Source: Celerinatantimonas sp046054195
Lineage (GTDB): Bacteria; Pseudomonadota; Gammaproteobacteria; Enterobacterales; Celerinatantimonadaceae
NCBI RefSeq assembly: GCF_046054195.1
Contig: NZ_JBEQCS010000005.1
Coordinates: 124,001-188,000, forward strand
DNA length: 64,000 bases
Direction of reading: 5' to 3'
Shown here piece after piece: positions 7,266-15,275 of the stretch. Position 1 is the stretch's first letter. Each line of letters starts with the position of its first letter. Under the pieces are notes generated by a model. It made no database searches and was not told the origin of the DNA. It was given only the letters and a program-made list of their open reading frames with translations. A program made the position numbers and the translations under genes.

Positions 7266-9494
7266 TTAGTTGCTATTGGCCGTTTTCATCAGTTCCATCT
7301 GCTGCTCATATTCATTGGTAATTGCCGCAGCTTTTTCATCATCTTTAATCAAACGTGGCGTAATCAGCACGAGTAACTCGGTGCGGCTTTTCGATTGCGC
7401 TTCATAGCCAAACAACCAACGCAGAACTGGAATGTGACCAATCCAAGGGACATGCTGTTGGCTGTCAGAATTGCTCTGTTTAATCAACCCGCCCAGCATC
7501 ACCGTCTGGCCATCGTTAACGGCAACTCGCGTTGAGATAAGACGCGTTGAAATTGTTGGATTTGAGCTTGAGTCACTATCATCTGCATCGCTGACCTGCT
7601 GGCGAATATTCAGATAGATTCGCCCGGATGAACTAATCCGCGGTTTTACATCCAAAATAACCCCAGTCTCAATGTAATCGACACTGCTGACCGTGTTATC
7701 TGAGTCGGTACTAATGGATGTTTCAGTGACCGGCACATTATCCCCGACCTGAATTCGGGCTTTTTGGTTATTAACCACCACTAATGAGGGCGCTGAGAGA
7801 ACCTGCGTACGAGAACTTGTTTCTAAAGCATGCAACGCAACTTGCATATTGCCGCTCACAAAGGAGTAAAACAGATTATCGGAATCCCCAAGGCTGGTGC
7901 CGCCGCCGCCAACCGAAGCTTGAGAACCTGAGCTATTGACCACACTTGAGGTACTCCCGGATTCGCCAGCTAAGTTGCCCAGATACCACTGCACCCCACG
8001 TTCTAAATCACCAGTTAAACTCACCTCTAAAATCCGAGTCTGAATTTGTACTTGGCTCGGGGAGACATCGAGCTGACGAATTGCTTGGCGCATCTCTTGC
8101 CACTGTGACGGCAGCGTTCGAACCAATAGCTGATTACTCTCAGATTCAGCAGTAATACGCGTCGTCTTATTCAGAGCCATTGAGGTTGAACTGGAACCAT
8201 CGGAGCTTGTTTGCGCTGAATCATCATCGCCAAATGAGTCACTCGATGAGGAAGACAATGAACTATCGGAGCTTGCCGATGACAAGCCAGTGCTGGTTGT
8301 ACTTGACGAGCTTAGCGTAGAACTTGAATCTGAGCTGGTACTGTCTGTTGATTGAATCAGTCCGGAGTCTTGTAAGGTGGTTGCACTCATCGTTGGCGAA
8401 ACAGTTCCAGCGCTACTATTTGCGTTGGACTGGCCATAAATATCGCGCAGATATTTTGCCAATTTACTGGCCTGAATATTCTCCACATCATAAACATACA
8501 GTTGTGGGCGATTTTTACCGCCATCATCAATGGTGTGGATCCAACGGCCAATATCATCTAAATATTCTGGCTGGGAAGAGATAACCACAATCGAGTTGGT
8601 GCGATAAATGGGTAAAAAGCGCAGCATTCCAGCCATTGGCGTCTGACCATCTTTGCCAAACACTCGGCGCAGCTGTGGCAACAGCGATTTTGCCGAGGCA
8701 TGCTCAAGCGAGAAGATCCCAACCGACATCCCTTTTAGCCAGTTCACATCAAAGGTTTTAATGGTCTGACGATAATGCGCGAGCTGTTCTGAAGTACCAG
8801 CCAAAACCAGCACATTACGCCCAGGATCAACGAGTAAAAACGCATCTTTTGCAGCATACGGTTTGAGCAATTTAGCCATCGCTTTTGCCGAAATATAATG
8901 TAGCGGGAAAAGCTGCGCAGATAACCCTGCAGGGGGCTTTTGCGCCGGCGCCAGAGGAACTAAATTGCCGTCCAGAGCATCCTCTTTGGTCACCACTTCA
9001 TAGCGATCATCTTGTTTAATCAGCGCATTTCCCGTCCACGATAACAGCGTCTCTAAAATATTTAACGCCTGTTTTTCATCCACTGGCTGCGCCGATGAGT
9101 AACTCACTTTGCCCTTGACCTTCGACGATATGCTGTAATTTTTATGCAATAAGTCGCCTAAGATACTATTGACGACGGCATCGATCGGCTGATTGGAAAA
9201 ATTAAACATAATTTTGCCGTCATGGCGGGCAATTCGCACTTTATTAGCGCTGGTATTAATAAATTGCTGCGAGCCACGCAAAATCTGTGAGGAAGACTGC
9301 GAAGGGCTATTTTGCGCCTGCCTTGATGCTGTCAAAGGTCGGCCTTTAGAAACTTTAAGCCCCTGTTTTAACACCTGCTCAGAAGATGGGATTTGTGGTC
9401 CATCTGAGTTTGAAGAGGATATGCTGGCGCAGCCATTGAGCAATACCAACATAGGTAGTGCGATTAGCGAATATTTATTCATCACATTTATCAT
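7266..9494 (-). CDS. gspD: Type II secretion secretin, lipid-anchored
   Basis: 742 residues; forms the outer-membrane channel. The N-terminus is a lipoprotein signal with lipobox LLNGC (Cys22, Ala at +2), unlike most GspD, so it may reach the outer membrane without a pilotin, as described for the liposecretin HxcQ. N0 lies about 90-170, N1 about 190-250, N2 about 255-325 and N3 from about 330; N3 is split by a Ser/Thr-rich insertion (about 356-438). The secretin domain covers about 470-720 and includes VPWIGHIPVLRWLFG. It is the last gene of the operon; its ATG overlaps the gspN stop (TAATG), implying translational coupling. Confidence 0.95.
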   Translation of the reverse strand: MINVMNKYSLIALPMLVLLNGCASISSSNSDGPQIPSSEQVLKQGLKVSKGRPLTASRQAQNSPSQSSSQILRGSQQFINTSANKVRIARHDGKIMFNFSNQPIDAVVNSILGDLLHKNYSISSKVKGKVSYSSAQPVDEKQALNILETLLSWTGNALIKQDDRYEVVTKEDALDGNLVPLAPAQKPPAGLSAQLFPLHYISAKAMAKLLKPYAAKDAFLLVDPGRNVLVLAGTSEQLAHYRQTIKTFDVNWLKGMSVGIFSLEHASAKSLLPQLRRVFGKDGQTPMAGMLRFLPIYRTNSIVVISSQPEYLDDIGRWIHTIDDGGKNRPQLYVYDVENIQASKLAKYLRDIYGQSNANSSAGTVSPTMSATTLQDSGLIQSTDSTSSDSSSTLSSSSTTSTGLSSASSDSSLSSSSSDSFGDDDSAQTSSDGSSSTSMALNKTTRITAESESNQLLVRTLPSQWQEMRQAIRQLDVSPSQVQIQTRILEVSLTGDLERGVQWYLGNLAGESGSTSSVVNSSGSQASVGGGGTSLGDSDNLFYSFVSGNMQVALHALETSSRTQVLSAPSLVVVNNQKARIQVGDNVPVTETSISTDSDNTVSSVDYIETGVILDVKPRISSSGRIYLNIRQQVSDADDSDSSSNPTISTRLISTRVAVNDGQTVMLGGLIKQSNSDSQQHVPWIGHIPVLRWLFGYEAQSKSRTELLVLITPRLIKDDEKAAAITNEYEQQMELMKTANSN

Positions 9495-10030
9495 TATTCT
9501 ATCGTCATTGTTTGTTGCGGTAGATGTGAGCGTTGATGCTCACCTTGATTTGGCAGGCGAGGTCCTTGGTGCAACTTGAGCTGCTTGACCTTATTGCCTT
9601 TAGTTAAAGTGGCACTAGTTAATCCAAGTTTACTTAATGTCCAACCATCGCGGCTCTGATGCCCAACTCGAAGCACCCATGAATGTTGCTCTGAGTCTTG
9701 TAAAATAACCGCACCATCACTTTCAGAGCGACGCAAAATAGCCATCAGCTGATAATGCTCAGATGGTGCACTAGGTTGGTTAAGCACTTGCTGGCGGCTA
9801 TCCATCTGGCGATCGGCACTAAAAACTGGATGTTTCCAGATAGCACTCAGCTTAAGCGAGTCACTCAATGGCGCTTTAAACGGCTTAAGCTTAGGTAGAT
9901 GCAACGTGGCATCTGAGTGCACAGCCAGCCATGAGAGATGCAGCGGCGTTACCAACACAGCAACATTGCCAAACACTAATGCACTGACCACCAGCCAAGG
10001 CAAGAGCACTTTGATCGTCATCAACTTCAT
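9494..10030 (-). CDS. gspN: Type II secretion protein N / GspC-like inner-membrane subunit
   Basis: 178 residues: a short cytoplasmic N-terminus, one membrane helix (about residues 8-30) and a periplasmic part with a homology-region-like fold (KLSAIWKHPVF, then YQLMAILRR, VILQDSEQHSWVLRVG). This is the domain by which GspC touches the secretin N0 domain. The PDZ or coiled-coil C-terminus of classical GspC is missing, so the name GspN or short GspC fits. No other GspC is present in the operon. The start has a perfect AAGGAGGCTCA and overlaps the gspM stop by 4 bp. Confidence 0.75.
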   Translation of the reverse strand: MKLMTIKVLLPWLVVSALVFGNVAVLVTPLHLSWLAVHSDATLHLPKLKPFKAPLSDSLKLSAIWKHPVFSADRQMDSRQQVLNQPSAPSEHYQLMAILRRSESDGAVILQDSEQHSWVLRVGHQSRDGWTLSKLGLTSATLTKGNKVKQLKLHQGPRLPNQGEHQRSHLPQQTMTIE

Positions 10031-10644
10031 TGAGCCTCCTTAGCGCTAACCGCGTGATAGCCACTCACCAGCAAGCTGACATGCAATGCTCCAGCTGGCC
10101 CCTTAGATGCTGCTTTGGCGCTTTTTTCAATGGAGAAATTCTCAACCACCAACAGCCGCTTCGAATTCACTTCAATGTCAGTTAACAACATCGTCAATGG
10201 TTTGATTTCACAGTTAAGGCTCAGGCTTAGCTTAATTGGCTGATAATGTTTACCCGGCTTAATTTGTCCAATCACCGGCATACTTTGCTTAAGCTGGCAA
10301 AGGCCAACATTTTGATTTAACTGCTTAATTTTCTTAGAAAGTGAGCTAAGTAACTCAGATGCTGCCAAATTTGGATCATCAGCTTGTAGAAGCTTTTGCT
10401 GAAGGCCATCTTTGGTGTTCATTTGTTTAAGTGCCTGCTCAACTTGGCGACGATGGGCTAGAATATTCTGATAGCGGGCCATGCGCTCACTTAATAGTTT
10501 TTGGCTTTGCTGCGCCGAAATAATAGGCTCAAGCACAAGCGGCTCTATAACGGCTTTATAGCAACCCCACAAAAGAGCCAATAAAATTATCAGTGCCACC
10601 AAATGTTGTTGCCAGCGGGGTAATGGCCAGTTTATTTTCATCAT
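10027..10644 (-). CDS. gspM: Type II secretion inner-membrane protein GspM
   Basis: 205 residues: a short cytoplasmic tail, one membrane helix (about 13-33), a coiled-coil region with many Gln/Lys/Leu, and a small periplasmic alpha/beta domain. Size and layout match the GspM_b/PilO-like family, which pairs with GspL on the inner-membrane platform. The gene begins directly after the gspL stop (TAGATGATG); the second ATG at 10641 has the better-spaced AGAGG and could be the true start. Confidence 0.8.
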   Translation of the reverse strand: MMKINWPLPRWQQHLVALIILLALLWGCYKAVIEPLVLEPIISAQQSQKLLSERMARYQNILAHRRQVEQALKQMNTKDGLQQKLLQADDPNLAASELLSSLSKKIKQLNQNVGLCQLKQSMPVIGQIKPGKHYQPIKLSLSLNCEIKPLTMLLTDIEVNSKRLLVVENFSIEKSAKAASKGPAGALHVSLLVSGYHAVSAKEAQ

Positions 10645-11619
10645 CTACCTCTGGCGCGCCTGAATTGTAAAATAGTTCATCCCATCTGCTGAGCTGGGGC
10701 GAATCATGCCCTGAAACTGCGGCGCAGTAATACTTTTGCACTGCTGCAGCTGTTTTAACAGCTGGGCAGGATTGGCAGTTTGTCCGGTAAACGTGACTTT
10801 TTTATCACTTTGAACCGATAAGCTGGTAAGCCAACTATCGTTTGGCAGACACTGGGTTAAATCAGCCAATAAAGGGCTAATCGCTGGCTGATTCTGGCGT
10901 AAATCTAATAGCGATTTGACAGCTTGTTGACGCGCGAGGATCTGCTCTTTTTGCTGGACCAGCGCCATCACCTGCGCCTGTTTGGCACTAACCTCTTGGC
11001 GCATTAGCTGTAACCGCTCAGAGGTTCGCCATTGCCACTGCGCCCATAGCAGGGCAATCAAAACAATGGCTAATAACCAGCCAAGACGTTTGGCTTTCAC
11101 CGCTTTGGTGCGCTGCTGCGCGTTATAACTATGCAGCAGATTAAGCCCCATCGATTGATCATTAGAGCTTACATCAACGGCTTCAACGCTGAGTTTTAGC
11201 TCTTTGGCAGAGTTTAAAATGCGAGCAAGATGGCTGCGTTTAATTGCAGCGAAACTAACCAATAACTGTTCATCGCGGCGCTCTATAACACTGATATCAA
11301 AACACACATCCGCGGCACCAAACGGCGTATATTGGTCTAACTGGAAAAAAACCATCTGCCGGGCATTCGCTATCTGGCGCACAGGCAACCACAGCTGGGT
11401 TACCATCAGCGCTTGCTCTGGCAAAACTAAACGCACCTTTGAACCTGGCAAAACTTCTTTCTGAAGCGGCCAAGACACTGGCTCGACAGGCACGATTAAA
11501 CGGCTGCGAATAAATGTCGGCAATAAAGAGCCAAGCTCACTTAGCCACCAATGCCAGAGTCTATCTCCAACCGAATGTCGCCAGCGCTGGGCTAGCATGT
11601 CAAAGCTCTGACTAATCAC
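10645..11619 (-). CDS. gspL: Type II secretion inner-membrane protein GspL (short form)
   Basis: 324 residues. About 180 cytoplasmic residues are followed by a membrane helix (LGWLLAIVLIALLWAQW), a coiled coil and a PilN/GspL-type periplasmic domain. Classical GspL is near 400 residues with a full actin-like cytoplasmic domain; here it is reduced, though the strand pattern around FFQLDQYTPF resembles the GspL fold that recruits GspE. GTG start overlapping the gspK stop (GAGTGATT). It sits between gspK and gspM as expected. Confidence 0.8.
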   Translation of the reverse strand: MISQSFDMLAQRWRHSVGDRLWHWWLSELGSLLPTFIRSRLIVPVEPVSWPLQKEVLPGSKVRLVLPEQALMVTQLWLPVRQIANARQMVFFQLDQYTPFGAADVCFDISVIERRDEQLLVSFAAIKRSHLARILNSAKELKLSVEAVDVSSNDQSMGLNLLHSYNAQQRTKAVKAKRLGWLLAIVLIALLWAQWQWRTSERLQLMRQEVSAKQAQVMALVQQKEQILARQQAVKSLLDLRQNQPAISPLLADLTQCLPNDSWLTSLSVQSDKKVTFTGQTANPAQLLKQLQQCKSITAPQFQGMIRPSSADGMNYFTIQARQR

Positions 11620-12290
11620 TCAAACTCCTGCCAATCTAAAATTCGATATGGTTTGCCCTGCCCTTTATCGGCATGTGTTACCACCGTTACTTGCAACTGC
11701 TGGTGATAGCCATCGACAAAGTCATCGTTTAAAACCAGCTTAAAGATATCGCCACCTCCTGTGTGCAGACTCTGTCGATGTGAAACCGGCCGCGACAGAC
11801 CACTCCAGACCGTCGCTTGGTTTGAGACACATCGACTCGAGCGCATTGAGAGCGGCGCGATCGCGGCAATTTCACTCACGGAGCGAAATGGGCGAACATT
11901 GCGTGCGCTGACAGCTTTATTGACCCAATCAGAGGCATTCGCTATCACGCATTTTTGTGCCAGTTGGGCCAGAACACTTCGTTCCGCCTCATTCAAATCG
12001 ACAAGCTCACGAACACTTTTCACCGTCACTTGCACAAGTGCTCCTTTTTGAGAAATCCGCAATGGTTTAGCCAAACGCAGCAACTCTGCCTTCTTTTTTT
12101 TGCTAGAAAGCTGGCGCACACTTTGTACAATTCCCTGGTTTAGCAAGTAAGCTGAGCGAGCAGCATCATGTTGCCACTGCGCCTGCTTTTGAGCGGTTGC
12201 AACTGAGGCGGTAAGCTTCATCAATAACACACTAACAAGCGCCAAAAACCACAACACTAAAATCAACACGGCTCCTTTGTGTTTGCTCAT
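11616..12290 (-). CDS. gspK: Minor pseudopilin GspK
   Basis: 224 residues. The N-terminus is a type III prepilin signal: KHKG followed by the hydrophobic AVLILVLWFLALVSVLL, lacking the Glu at mature position 5, as is characteristic of GspK, which caps the pseudopilus tip. A helix-hairpin-helix-like region (VDLNEAERSVLAQLA) follows. It is shorter than the roughly 300-residue classical GspK, so the alpha-helical insertion domain is reduced. It overlaps gspJ (ATGA) and gspL. Confidence 0.8.
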   Translation of the reverse strand: MSKHKGAVLILVLWFLALVSVLLMKLTASVATAQKQAQWQHDAARSAYLLNQGIVQSVRQLSSKKKKAELLRLAKPLRISQKGALVQVTVKSVRELVDLNEAERSVLAQLAQKCVIANASDWVNKAVSARNVRPFRSVSEIAAIAPLSMRSSRCVSNQATVWSGLSRPVSHRQSLHTGGGDIFKLVLNDDFVDGYHQQLQVTVVTHADKGQGKPYRILDWQEFE

Positions 12291-12865
12291 TGCGCCCCCA
12301 CGATATCCGCCATAATGGCTATCACTACACGGTGCGCGCGGTGTTGGCCAGTCCAGCTAAGGGCAACTGCTCGAGGCATCTGCTTAAGTGCTGACCAATG
12401 CTCTAACCAATGCGGTTGGTTTTTCGCATCGATAGCAAGAAACTTAAATTGCATCTTGTGCACGCCGCCCAATAACACCCTGGCTTTACCAATATCTTGA
12501 GACTGGCCGCTCAAGCCTTTGAGCTGTAGCCATAACGAATGTCCGGCAATACGAACCTGATAGGTTGCCAGTTCACTACCCAGTGAGCGCGGCAGCGGCG
12601 CAACAAAATCAAAGCCACCCGAAAAAGCATAAAATAGCTGATGCGGATGCCTTGCCGCCGGAATGGGCAACGCCTGATGCAATGCACTCGTTAACAGATG
12701 CAACGAAAGCTGTTGTTGCGCCTGTTGCCACTGATGGTGGCTGAGCTTTTCACTACTTTGACGAACACCAGTTAATGTGTTGACCAACAAAGTAAAGAAA
12801 ATAGCCATGAGCATCAGAGCCGCTAGCATTTCTAACAAGGTAAAACCAGCTGAGCGTTTACTCAT
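12287..12865 (-). CDS. gspJ: Minor pseudopilin GspJ
   Basis: 192 residues. Prepilin peptidase motif AGFTLLEMLAALMLMAIFF with the conserved Glu5, cut and methylated by the prepilin peptidase (not encoded here). The C-terminal part is a beta-rich pseudopilin head. It forms the tip complex with GspI and GspK. Coupled to its neighbours by ATGA overlaps on both sides. Confidence 0.85.
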   Translation of the reverse strand: MSKRSAGFTLLEMLAALMLMAIFFTLLVNTLTGVRQSSEKLSHHQWQQAQQQLSLHLLTSALHQALPIPAARHPHQLFYAFSGGFDFVAPLPRSLGSELATYQVRIAGHSLWLQLKGLSGQSQDIGKARVLLGGVHKMQFKFLAIDAKNQPHWLEHWSALKQMPRAVALSWTGQHRAHRVVIAIMADIVGAQ

Positions 12866-13221
12866 TTCACCCTCTTGAGCAAACTTGTCTGATAAAGTTG
12901 GTATTGCGCGCCCATCGCCACTTTAAGCTTTACGCCAAGCTCTTGTAAGTTGTCTTGTGGCGTTGCAACTGGCGCTATCTGCAGCTGCCAGTGCACCCCA
13001 TTGCGGGCAATCCCATGACTGTTACCAACAACGGGCGCTGCCAAGCGAAGTTCATCCAGCTTACTTTGCGCAAATTCGGCCATCAGTTGAACATGTTCCA
13101 GATGGCGCTGCGCTTTAGCGCCACCGGTCAAAGTTCGCGCGGCCACGGTGCCCAATAGCGCTAATAAAATGAGCGCAGCCAACATCTCTAACAAGGTAAA
13201 TCCTTGCTCTCGCGCTCTCAT
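12862..13221 (-). CDS. gspI: Minor pseudopilin GspI
   Basis: 119 residues from ATG 13221 (MRAREQGF), chosen over an upstream GTG/ATG at 13251 because this ATG overlaps the gspH stop as ATGA, the pattern of the whole operon. Prepilin motif QGFTLLEMLAALILLALLG with Glu5 and a short globular head. The size fits GspI, the nucleating minor pseudopilin. Confidence 0.85.
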   Translation of the reverse strand: MRAREQGFTLLEMLAALILLALLGTVAARTLTGGAKAQRHLEHVQLMAEFAQSKLDELRLAAPVVGNSHGIARNGVHWQLQIAPVATPQDNLQELGVKLKVAMGAQYQLYQTSLLKRVK

Positions 13222-13649
13222 TGCACCATCCGAACCGCTGAGGTTAACCAATCAATATTGAGCCGATAAGAGCGATGCGCACCGATAACCTGAACATGGC
13301 CGCCACTGGATGTTCCATCCGGATAAAAAGCGATGGCACTGCCAAGCTGCTTTGCGCTGGTCAGATGTAAACTGACTGATTCTGGCCAGCGTACGAACTT
13401 AGCGTGACCGGCGCTAAAAATGCGTCGGTTCATATCAAAGCGAACCATGGTTACCTTGCCACTTGCCAAAGAAGCAAGCTGCGCCCGGCGCAAGCTCTGC
13501 TGTAATTGGTTGGCAATCAGCTCAGTTTTGGAGCCGCTAAGTGACATTCCCATCGAGCGCACCACAATCGTGGCCGCAATGGCGAGCAACACAATGACAG
13601 CCAACATCTCAAACAAGGTAAAACCACTATCTCTAAAACGAATATTCAC
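13218..13649 (-). CDS. gspH: Minor pseudopilin GspH
   Basis: 143 residues. Prepilin motif SGFTLFEMLAVIVLLAIAA with Glu5, then a beta-sandwich head. GTG start nested in the gspG stop (TAGTG), so translation is probably coupled. Position between gspG and gspI is canonical for GspH, which links the tip to the major pseudopilus. Confidence 0.85.
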   Translation of the reverse strand: MNIRFRDSGFTLFEMLAVIVLLAIAATIVVRSMGMSLSGSKTELIANQLQQSLRRAQLASLASGKVTMVRFDMNRRIFSAGHAKFVRWPESVSLHLTSAKQLGSAIAFYPDGTSSGGHVQVIGAHRSYRLNIDWLTSAVRMVQ

Positions 13650-14071
13650 TATTGCCAGTTGCCAATATCCTGATTACGGCCAGTACCGCCAGGTTTGCCA
13701 TCCGCCCCTAAGAAAATCAGATCATAACTGCCATGTTTACCTGGGCTTTGATAGGCAAATGGGTGACCAAATGGGTCTTTTAACTCTGACGGTTTTGCAT
13801 ATGGACCTGCCCAGCCTGGGGCATTCGCTGGCGCTTTTAGTAGTGCGCTTAAATGCTTAGGAGGAACGCCCACATCAAGAATGTAGTTTTCAACTTTCAT
13901 GGTCAGCTCACCTAACTGCGCCTTGCCCGCACCATATTTACCCTTGGTTACGTTGCCTCCGACCTGCTTGACCACAATCGTCGCAATCACCCCCAACAGC
14001 ACAATCACCGCTAACATCTCTAAAAGAGTAAAACCCGAAGCGCCGCGAGAGCCTGGAAATTTCCTGTGCAT
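13649..14071 (-). CDS. gspG: Major pseudopilin GspG
   Basis: 140 residues. The prepilin motif SGFTLLEMLAVIVLLGVIA is followed by the family signature GKYGAGKAQLGELTMKVENY and a C-terminal calcium-binding loop (LGADGKPGGTGRNQDIGNW). This is the best conserved protein of the operon and forms the pseudopilus rod. The start has GAGGATTTT directly before it, independent of gspF, which ends 7 bp upstream. Confidence 0.95.
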   Translation of the reverse strand: MHRKFPGSRGASGFTLLEMLAVIVLLGVIATIVVKQVGGNVTKGKYGAGKAQLGELTMKVENYILDVGVPPKHLSALLKAPANAPGWAGPYAKPSELKDPFGHPFAYQSPGKHGSYDLIFLGADGKPGGTGRNQDIGNWQ

Positions 14072-14078
14072 AAAATCC

Positions 14079-15275
14079 TCAAATATGATTGGTTAAACTC
14101 ATCAATGGCAACATGATGGCGAGCATAATCACTGCCACCAATACCGCCATGACAACCGTTAGAATAGGAACGAGTAGCGTCAACATTCGCTCGAAGGTCT
14201 GGGTAATTCGTTCATCAAAAATATCGGATGCTTTGAGTAGCATGGCCGCCTGTTCCCCTGAGCGCTCCCCCACTTCAATCATCCGCAATGCCAAGGCAGG
14301 CATTGTGACGGACTGCGTTAACGCTGCGGTTAAACGCACGCCATTTTTAACCGCATCTTGGGCCTGATTGATCTGGTGTTTAAAGGCTCGATTAAGACAC
14401 ACCTCACGAGCGATAGCCATCGCTGGCAACAATGCCACCTGATGCTCAAGTAAGGTGCCAAGTGTCTGACAAAAACGGCTGGTATCGATTTGATAGATGA
14501 GTGAGCCCACGCCTTTAATGCGCAGTAATTGCCGGTCGGCCCACAATCGAGCCGCATCTTGGCGAAGCCATGCACTGGAGACTAAAAAAATCCCCATGAC
14601 CAGAGCCAAAGCGATTAAGCCATATTGATTCAACCAACTACCAAGATGCATGAGCACTCGTGTGACAAAAGGCAATGGCACATTCAAATCGATAAAAATA
14701 GGGACGAACTGCGGCACGACATAGGCAATCAATAACAAGATAGAACCAAATACACCTACCATTAAAAAAGCTGGATAAATCAGTGCATTAATTAATTTGC
14801 TGCGTAATTTTTGGCGTTTTTCTAAATAAACCGCCAGCTGTTTAAAGACATCGGCCAAGGTCCCGCTTGATTCTCCGGCACGAATCATTGCCAGATAAAG
14901 CGTTGAAAATTGACCACTTTGCTTTAACGCATGAGAAAGCGATTCCCCCTGCTGAATTTGATTTAAGAGGTTTTTAAGCAAAGTATGAGAACGGCTCTGC
15001 GTTTGGCGCACTAGTGTTGAAAGTGACCACTCCAACGTTTGCCCAGCGCCAAGCAAAGTTGCCAGCTGTTCGGTTATTTCTAACAGGTCTCGCCCTTGCA
15101 ATTGGCTACGCCGCGTCATCATTGAACTGCGCCAAGAGGATACCGCTTTAAGCTCGACGAGCATGCCGTCACGCGCTTTAAGTTGCTCAAAAGCGTCTTG
15201 CCAAGAGCTGGCTTGAAGCTGACCCGTTTGCAATTGTTTATCACTGCCAAGCCACTTATAGCGATACAAGCTCAT
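14079..15275 (-). CDS. gspF: Type II secretion inner-membrane platform protein GspF
   Basis: 398 residues, normal for the family. It contains two T2SSF domains (about 65-190 and 265-390) and three membrane helices (near 165-190, 218-235 and 365-390). The signature DVFKQLAVYLEKRQKLRSKL is present. It transmits GspE ATPase motion to pseudopilus assembly. Start overlaps the gspE stop by 4 bp with GGAGATACCTT before it. Confidence 0.95.
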   Translation of the reverse strand: MSLYRYKWLGSDKQLQTGQLQASSWQDAFEQLKARDGMLVELKAVSSWRSSMMTRRSQLQGRDLLEITEQLATLLGAGQTLEWSLSTLVRQTQSRSHTLLKNLLNQIQQGESLSHALKQSGQFSTLYLAMIRAGESSGTLADVFKQLAVYLEKRQKLRSKLINALIYPAFLMVGVFGSILLLIAYVVPQFVPIFIDLNVPLPFVTRVLMHLGSWLNQYGLIALALVMGIFLVSSAWLRQDAARLWADRQLLRIKGVGSLIYQIDTSRFCQTLGTLLEHQVALLPAMAIAREVCLNRAFKHQINQAQDAVKNGVRLTAALTQSVTMPALALRMIEVGERSGEQAAMLLKASDIFDERITQTFERMLTLLVPILTVVMAVLVAVIMLAIMLPLMSLTNHI

